Source of the DNA: Myxococcota bacterium
GTDB taxonomy: Bacteria > Myxococcota_A > Polyangia > Polyangiales > Polyangiaceae
Length of the DNA: 64,000 nucleotides
Direction of reading: 5' to 3'
Assembly: GCA_963169165.1 (NCBI GenBank)
Contig: CAUJFL010000092.1
Location: 1-64,000 of the forward strand
Positions 59,192 to 64,000 of this stretch are shown one piece after another (positions within the stretch are counted from its first letter, which is position 1; each line of letters opens with the position of its first letter). Position numbers and translations under genes: made by a program. The notes below the pieces were generated by a model that saw only the letters and a program-made list of their open reading frames with translations, searched no databases and was not told the DNA's origin.

Positions 59192-59787
59192 ACCGCCGGA
59201 GCGCTCGCTCGCTCTCCTTGATCGCGGCGGTGTTCGCCGTCCCCGCGATCATCGTCGGCTGTGACGACGACGTCGTGCAGGCGCCGCCCCCTCCTCGCGG
59301 CGCGGCGGCGGCCGTCGTGTCGGCGTCGGCGTCGGCGTCGGCGTCGGTCGGACGCAGCTTCGCCGAGGCCGACTTCACGCCGTCGGATCGCAACCGCGAC
59401 CCGTTCCGCGACTACCCCGAGCTGTTCACCGGTGACCAGGGCAGGGGCGGCGGAGCGGGCAGGAGCCAGCAGAAGATCGTCGCGGAGCGCTTCGCCCTCG
59501 ACGAGCTCAAGCTGGTCGGCATCGTCACGGGCGGAACGCAGGCCCGGGCGATGTTCGTCGATCCCGAGCGCGTCGGGCACATCATCACCGTCGGACAGCT
59601 GGTCGGGCGCTCCGAGCTCGTGAAGGCCGGCGGCGTCACCGGCCCCGAGTACGACCTCAACTGGAAGGTCGAGCGCATCCGCGAGAAGGACGTCGTGTTC
59701 GTCCGCGACAACCCCGGTCGCAACGTGGCGACCGCGACCCGCGTCGTCGCGCTGCGCCCCGAGGGCGACCTCTCCGACCGCAGGTAG
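59188..59787 (+). CDS. pilP: Type IV pilus lipoprotein PilP
   Basis: 199 aa from GTG at 59188, signal ending AVPAIIVGC. An Ala/Ser linker (VVSASASASASVG) precedes the conserved segment SDRNRDPFRDY and a beta-sandwich domain: ERFALDELKLVGIVTGGTQARAMFVDPERVGHIITVGQLVG. PilP connects PilNO with the PilQ secretin. Confidence 0.94.
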   Translation: MNRRSARSLSLIAAVFAVPAIIVGCDDDVVQAPPPPRGAAAAVVSASASASASVGRSFAEADFTPSDRNRDPFRDYPELFTGDQGRGGGAGRSQQKIVAERFALDELKLVGIVTGGTQARAMFVDPERVGHIITVGQLVGRSELVKAGGVTGPEYDLNWKVERIREKDVVFVRDNPGRNVATATRVVALRPEGDLSDRR

Positions 59788-59944
59788 CCGTCGGCGCACG
59801 TGCCCGCGAGCCTCGACCCGCGCTCTCGCGGGGTGGCTCCGCGCGCCTTCGCGCGTGACGAGCGGCCGCCGCGCGACGCGAAGAAAAAAGCAGCCCTCGA
59901 ACTTGGCCCTCGCGCCACCCCCCTGCCTACGATCGGCACAGTTT

Positions 59945-59950
59945 AGGAGA
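59945..59950 (+). promoter_or_regulatory. Strong ribosome binding site of pilQ
   Basis: AGGAGA ten bases before the pilQ ATG, one of the best Shine-Dalgarno matches in the window. It contrasts with the coupled GTGA starts of the other pil genes and suggests independent, efficient initiation of the secretin. Confidence 0.6.
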
Positions 59951-59960
59951 GCCCCGCAAG

Positions 59961-62282
59961 ATGACCTTCTCCCGCCGTCCGAGCCCCGGTGTCCCCAGGC
60001 ACCTCGTGTGCGCCGCAGCCCTCGCGCTCGGCCTCGCAACACCCTCGCTCGCGCTGGCCGAGGGCGCACAGCTCAACCGTGTCAGCGAGGTCCGCGCGGT
60101 CGCGGCCGCCGAGAGCACCGAGATCGTCGTGGTCGGCACGTCGAGCCCCAAATTCTCGGCGCGGCTCGCCGACAAGCGACGGCTCGTCATCGACATCAGC
60201 GACACCAGCGTCGAGGGCGCGCCCGCGCCGATCACCGCGCGCGTCGGCCTGGTGACGGGCGTCTCGACGCAGGCGTTCAAATCAGAGTCGGGCGTCACGA
60301 CGCGCGTGACCGTGAGCCTCGCCGAGGAGGCGAGCTTCCGCGTCCGCGCCGACGGGACCAACCTGCGCATCTCGCTCTCGAAGGGCGACGCCGCGTCGGC
60401 GCCCGTGAAGCTGCCCGCGGCCGAGGCCCCGCGCGCACCGACCGGCGAGCCCGATCGGGTGCGCGACGTCCGCTACTCGCGCAAGGACGGCGTGGAGCGG
60501 ATCACCATCGAGGTCGGTCCCGACGCGCGCGTCTCCGAGGGCGCGGCGAGCGGCGGGAGGTCCAGGCTCGAGCTGCGCGGCGCCAAGGTGCCGAGGGAGC
60601 TCGAGCGCACCCTCGACGTCGGCGCGTACGGCGGCATGGTCCGCTCGATCAGCACATTTCATACAGACTCGGGCGTGGTCGTCGAGGTCGAGCGACAGGA
60701 CGGCGCGCAGGCCAGCGTCTCGCGCGAGGGCTCGGCCGTCGTCTGGACGTTCTCGACGAAGGCCAAGGGCTCGACCTCCGCGCAGACCGGCGTCGCGTCG
60801 GACGGCGGCGTCGCCAGGAAGACGCGCACCGTCGCCCGTGAGGAGGCCGTCGTCGGCGTCCCCAAGGTCGAGACGGGCGTCACCGCCGACGAGCTGGCGG
60901 CCCCCGACGCGGCCGGCTTCGTGTCGGCGCCGCTCGGTCAGGCGCGGGGCGCGGGCGCCGTCGACGGTCGGCCGCGGCGCTACACGGGCGCGCGCGTCGA
61001 CATCGATCTGAAGGACGCCGACGTCCACAACGTGCTGCGCATCCTCGCCGACGTCGGGCACGTGAACATCGTCACCGCCGACAACGTGAAGGGCGACGTC
61101 ACGCTCCGCCTGCGCAACGTCCCGTGGGACCAGGCGCTCGACGTCGTCCTGCAGGCGAAGAGCCTCGGGATGGTGCGCACCGGCAACATGCTGCGCGTCG
61201 CGCCGCTCGCCGATCTGGAGAAGGAGCGCGAGATGCTCATCCAGAAGCGCAAGCAGGAGCTCGATCTCGCGCCGCTCGAGACGCGCCTCATCCCCGTGTC
61301 GTACTCGAACGCCGCCGACGTCGCCGCTCGCGCGAAGGAGCTCCTGTCGGCGCGCGGCTCGCTGTCGGTCGACGAGCGCACGAACATGCTCATCGCGCGC
61401 GACGTGCCGGGCAACCTGAACCAGGTCGAGGAGCTGGTGCGCTCCCTCGACACGCAGACCCCGCAGGTGCTGATCGAGGCGCGCATCGTCGAGGCCACGA
61501 GCCGCTACCTGCGCGACGTCGGCATCCAGTGGGGCGGCGACGCCACGTTCTCGCCCGCCACCGGCAACCCGACGGGCCTCGCGTTCCCCAACAGCATCGG
61601 GCTCGTCGGCGGCGCGAGCGACGCGCAGACGCCGACCGGCGGCCTCTCGCCGTTCCAGCGCACCGTGCAGAACCCCAACTTCGCCGTGAACCTCCCGGCC
61701 GCGGCGGGCACCGGCACGGGCGGCGCGCTCGGCCTCACGTTCGGCTCGATCAACAACGCGTTCAACCTCGGGCTGCGCCTCTCCGCGGCCGAGTCGAGCG
61801 GCATGCTGCGCATCGTGTCGAGCCCCCGCATCCTCACGCTCGACAACCGACAGGCGAGGATCGCGCAGGGGACGTTGATCCCGTACTCGCAGATCAGCGC
61901 GCAGGGCGTGCAGACCAACTTTCAAGAGGCGAAGCTGCAGCTCGACGTGAAGCCGCACGTCACCGCCGACGGCAGCATCTCGATGCACGTGAAGATCAAC
62001 CGCGACGAGCCAGACTTCAACCAGACCTCGGCGCGCGGCGATCCCACCATCCTGAAGCGCGAGGCCGAGACGGACCTGCTGATCATGGACGGCCACACCG
62101 CGGTCATCGGCGGGATCTTCACGCGCAACACCGGCCGCAACCTCGATCAGGTGCCGTTCTTCGGAGACATCCCGCTGCTCGGCCTCTTGTTCCAGCGGCG
62201 CCGCGCGAGCGACTCGCGAGGAGAGCTCGTCATCTTCCTCACGCCGCGCATCGTGAACCGCGCCGAGGCGCTCGGGAAATAG
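59961..62282 (+). CDS. pilQ: Type IV pilus secretin PilQ
   Basis: 773 aa, signal peptide ending TPSLALA. Two AMIN domains bind peptidoglycan (about 40-125 and 160-260). After a linker come the secretin N0/N1 domains (RVDIDLKDADVHNVLRILADVGHVNIVTADNVKGDVTLRLRNVPWDQALDVVLQAKSLG) and the NolW-like segment with TPQVLIEARIVEATSRYLRDVGIQWGG. The C-terminal secretin barrel includes VSSPRILTLDNRQARIAQGTLIPY and VPFFGDIPLLGLLF. It forms the outer-membrane pore for the pilus. 173 bases separate it from pilP. Its TAG abuts the stop of the convergent gene. Confidence 0.97.
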   Translation: MTFSRRPSPGVPRHLVCAAALALGLATPSLALAEGAQLNRVSEVRAVAAAESTEIVVVGTSSPKFSARLADKRRLVIDISDTSVEGAPAPITARVGLVTGVSTQAFKSESGVTTRVTVSLAEEASFRVRADGTNLRISLSKGDAASAPVKLPAAEAPRAPTGEPDRVRDVRYSRKDGVERITIEVGPDARVSEGAASGGRSRLELRGAKVPRELERTLDVGAYGGMVRSISTFHTDSGVVVEVERQDGAQASVSREGSAVVWTFSTKAKGSTSAQTGVASDGGVARKTRTVAREEAVVGVPKVETGVTADELAAPDAAGFVSAPLGQARGAGAVDGRPRRYTGARVDIDLKDADVHNVLRILADVGHVNIVTADNVKGDVTLRLRNVPWDQALDVVLQAKSLGMVRTGNMLRVAPLADLEKEREMLIQKRKQELDLAPLETRLIPVSYSNAADVAARAKELLSARGSLSVDERTNMLIARDVPGNLNQVEELVRSLDTQTPQVLIEARIVEATSRYLRDVGIQWGGDATFSPATGNPTGLAFPNSIGLVGGASDAQTPTGGLSPFQRTVQNPNFAVNLPAAAGTGTGGALGLTFGSINNAFNLGLRLSAAESSGMLRIVSSPRILTLDNRQARIAQGTLIPYSQISAQGVQTNFQEAKLQLDVKPHVTADGSISMHVKINRDEPDFNQTSARGDPTILKREAETDLLIMDGHTAVIGGIFTRNTGRNLDQVPFFGDIPLLGLLFQRRRASDSRGELVIFLTPRIVNRAEALGK

Positions 62283-63218
62283 TCAGACCCTGATCCGCAC
62301 CGCGCCCGGCAGCACGGTCGCGCGGAGCGGGAGCGAGCCGGGTGTCTCGCCGTCCATGTCGATGAGCACGCGGGTCCACGGGTGGAGCGGCTCGGCCTCG
62401 ATGACGGCGCCGCGCGTGACCTTCACCGCGCGCGCCGAGAGGTGCGTGCCCGCGTAGATCTTGTTGGACAGCGACAGCCCCTCGAGCCTGGTGAAGTCGC
62501 CCATCGACACGACGTCGAAGAGGCCGTCGGTCGGATCGGCGTCGGGCGCGACCTTCATGCCGCCGCCGAAGTACTTGCCGTTGCACACGGCGAGGTTGAA
62601 CACCGGGCCCTCTTCGAAGACGGCGCCGTCGACGCGCACGCGCATCGGCTGGTTGGTGTAGCGGAGCCACGCGCGCGCCGAGCCGAGGAAGTACGAGGCC
62701 TTGCCGCCGAGCCACTTGGGAGACGCGTTGACCATCGCGTCCGCGACGCCGCCGATGCCGAAGCTGGTGATGTTGATGAACGCGCGGGTGACCTTGACGC
62801 CGTCGCCGTCGAGCAGCTCGAGGTGGCCGAGATCGTGCGCCTTGGTGGTGCCGGTGCGCGCGCGCGACACCGCGTCGCGCACCGTCCGCTCGACGCCGAG
62901 CGTCTTGCGAAAATCGCCCCCGGTGCCCGCGGGGACGACGAGCAGCTCGGGACCAAGGGTGGCGCGGCCCCGCTCGTCGAGGTAGCCCTGCGCGGCCTCG
63001 TTGAGCGTGCCGTCGCCGCCCATCACGGCCACCATCGGGACGCCGTCCCGGTGCGCGAGGCGCACGAGGCGGCCCGCGTCGCCGGGGCGCTCGGTCTCGG
63101 CGACGTCAGAGGTGAGGTCGAGGCGTTCGAGCTCGCGTCGCACCTCGGGGAGCAGGCGCTTGGCGCTGCCGGCGCCCGCGCGGGGGTTCAACACGACTCG
63201 GACGTCGGGGGGCTTCAT
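62283..63218 (-). CDS. Diacylglycerol kinase-family lipid kinase
   Basis: 311 aa from ATG at 63218; the 54-codon extension is unsupported. The catalytic ATP-binding motif is VAVMGGDGTLNEAAQGYL, with GTGGDFRKTLG next, and the C-terminal half holds AVCNGKYFGGGMKVAPDADPTDGLFDVV. The family phosphorylates diacylglycerol, sphingoid bases or similar lipids; the substrate is not resolved. It faces pilQ tail to tail with no gap and diverges from the RRM gene. Confidence 0.93.
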   Translation of the reverse strand: MKPPDVRVVLNPRAGAGSAKRLLPEVRRELERLDLTSDVAETERPGDAGRLVRLAHRDGVPMVAVMGGDGTLNEAAQGYLDERGRATLGPELLVVPAGTGGDFRKTLGVERTVRDAVSRARTGTTKAHDLGHLELLDGDGVKVTRAFINITSFGIGGVADAMVNASPKWLGGKASYFLGSARAWLRYTNQPMRVRVDGAVFEEGPVFNLAVCNGKYFGGGMKVAPDADPTDGLFDVVSMGDFTRLEGLSLSNKIYAGTHLSARAVKVTRGAVIEAEPLHPWTRVLIDMDGETPGSLPLRATVLPGAVRIRV

Positions 63219-63385
63219 CGAGGTCGCGCGCGAGGATAGACGAGACGCGTCGCCACGAAAGGGCGCTCTCGCTCGCTTGACGACCGACGGCCACCCGGTA
63301 TCGTGAGACCTCGCGAGCTTCTTGACGGAGACGCTCGCGCGTCCAGCCATCCCCCCGCTCGAGATCGAGAGAAGAGACACGTTTC

Positions 63386-64000
63386 ATGGCCGCTGAAGAG
63401 CGCAAGCTGTTCGTCGCAGGGCTCCCCGAGTCCATCACCGAAGAAGTGCTTCGTCAGTTGTTCGAGGCGACCGGCGGCGCGGTCGTCGATGTCAGCCTGC
63501 CGAAGGATCGCGCGACGGGGCGACCGCGCGGCTTCGGCTTCGTCACGATGTCCACCGGCGACGAGGCGCAGGCGGCGCGCGAGGCGCTCGATGGCACGAT
63601 CCAGGCAGGTCGCTCGATCTCCGTTCGCGAATTCAAGGCCGAGCCCCCGAAGCGAGACGGCGAGCGCGGGCCCGCGTCCGGCGGCTTCGGAGATCGCGGC
63701 GGCTTCGGCGCGCGCGGCGATCGTCCGCCCCCCAGCGGCGGGATGGGCGGAGGCGGCGGGAGCCCGCCCGACCGCACGATCTACGTCGGCAACCTGCCCT
63801 ACGACTCGACACCCCAGGAGATCGAGGCGCTGTTCAACGATCGCGAGCTCGGTCCGCTCGTGCGCGTCAGCCTGCCCACCGACGCCGAGGGGCGTCGCCG
63901 CTTCGGCTTCGTCTCGATGCCGTCGCCCGAGAGCGCAAACGCGGCGATCGAGGCCCTGCGCGGCGCCGATCTCCGCGGGCGCCCGCTCGTGATCAACCTC
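63386..64000 (+). CDS. Tandem-RRM RNA-binding protein, cut by window end
   Basis: Missing from the ORF track because it runs off the right edge without a stop: 205 codons from ATG at 63386 are open to base 64000. RRM 1 (about 6-85) has RNP2 LFVAGL and RNP1 RGFGFVTM. A Gly-rich linker follows (GGFGDRGGFGARGDR, PPPSGGMGGGGG), then RRM 2 (about 130-205) with RNP2 IYVGNL and RNP1 RRFGFVSM. Bacterial RRM proteins usually have a single domain. It would bind single-stranded RNA; targets unknown. Confidence 0.9.
   Translation, partial: MAAEERKLFVAGLPESITEEVLRQLFEATGGAVVDVSLPKDRATGRPRGFGFVTMSTGDEAQAAREALDGTIQAGRSISVREFKAEPPKRDGERGPASGGFGDRGGFGARGDRPPPSGGMGGGGGSPPDRTIYVGNLPYDSTPQEIEALFNDRELGPLVRVSLPTDAEGRRRFGFVSMPSPESANAAIEALRGADLRGRPLVINL

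Noticed and set aside
59817-59883. Hairpins in the pilP-pilQ gap
   Set aside because: Short stems (six to seven pairs), and the following run is A, not T, on the transcript, so a terminator cannot be supported.

Overview
The window reads as chromosomal DNA of a very GC-rich, GTG-start-loving myxobacterium, probably of the Polyangiales/Sorangium side of Myxococcota. This is inferred from gene content and style, not from a marker gene. Support comes from an FHA-domain sigma-54 activator, a pilMNOPQ cluster, a complete che operon, tandem-RRM and RCC1 proteins, about a dozen lipoproteins with Gly/Ala/Ser-rich linkers, and codons strongly biased to G/C at position 3. Coding density is very high: no gene-free stretch exceeds about 210 bases. 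I saw no rRNA, tRNA, CRISPR array, insertion sequence, integrase or prophage.

Layout. 1-3.4 kb: an FGE-sulfatase-type protein cut by the window edge, an SPFH/prohibitin protein, a zeta-type glutathione transferase and a small lipoprotein, with a perfect 13-8-13 inverted repeat in the divergent gap. 3.4-9.8 kb (- strand): an envelope unit of HIT protein, Omp85 barrel, DUF4390-like secreted protein, MlaE permease, MlaF ATPase, MlaD/MCE protein and a TPR lipoprotein. 9.8-20 kb (+): esterase plus orphan DNA methyltransferase, a Kazal lipoprotein, a VTT/DedA-like membrane protein, an FHA-sigma54 activator coupled to a CBM9-like lipoprotein, and MoxR-DUF58-transglutaminase. 20-26.8 kb (-): a possible nine-gene unit of flavin reductase, PF10118 protein, dapA, dapB, Cys-rich lipoprotein, metallo-beta-lactamase-fold protein, a 68-aa protein, a FliH/SctL-like protein and a site-2 protease. 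26.9-34.3 kb: a cytochrome-like lipoprotein, an unknown secreted protein coupled to an RCC1 lipoprotein, a porin and glutamate dehydrogenase. 34.3-38.3 kb: a glycosyltransferase, an aconitase-fold protein that has lost its Fe-S ligands, a roadblock protein and aroQ. 38.3-44 kb: cheA-cheW-cheW-cheR-cheB and a divergent receiver-XRE regulator. 44-56.8 kb: lipoproteins, a second RCC1 protein, an ArgJ fused to a catalytically eroded acetylglutamate-kinase domain, a TamB-like protein and a LysM/DUF882 peptidase. 56.8-64 kb: pilM-N-O-P-Q, a diacylglycerol-kinase-family enzyme and a tandem-RRM protein running off the end.

How the genes work together. Much of the window concerns the cell envelope: barrel insertion and lipid transport (Omp85, TamB, Mla), surface lipoproteins, regulated proteolysis, peptidoglycan hydrolysis and type IV pilus assembly. 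It also carries lysine/DAP, arginine and shikimate genes and one chemosensory pathway. Genes within units are very often joined by 4-base GTGA or ATGA start/stop overlaps (18 counted), which usually decides the start codon where the ORF track over-extends.

The observations most worth a second look are the eroded aconitase, the ArgJ/pseudokinase fusion, the degenerate MlaF signature motif, the 34-bp recombinase-site-shaped inverted repeat, the hairpins that contain both stop codons of convergent genes, the possible indel at the end of the Omp85 gene, and the shared linker architecture of four otherwise unrelated lipoproteins.
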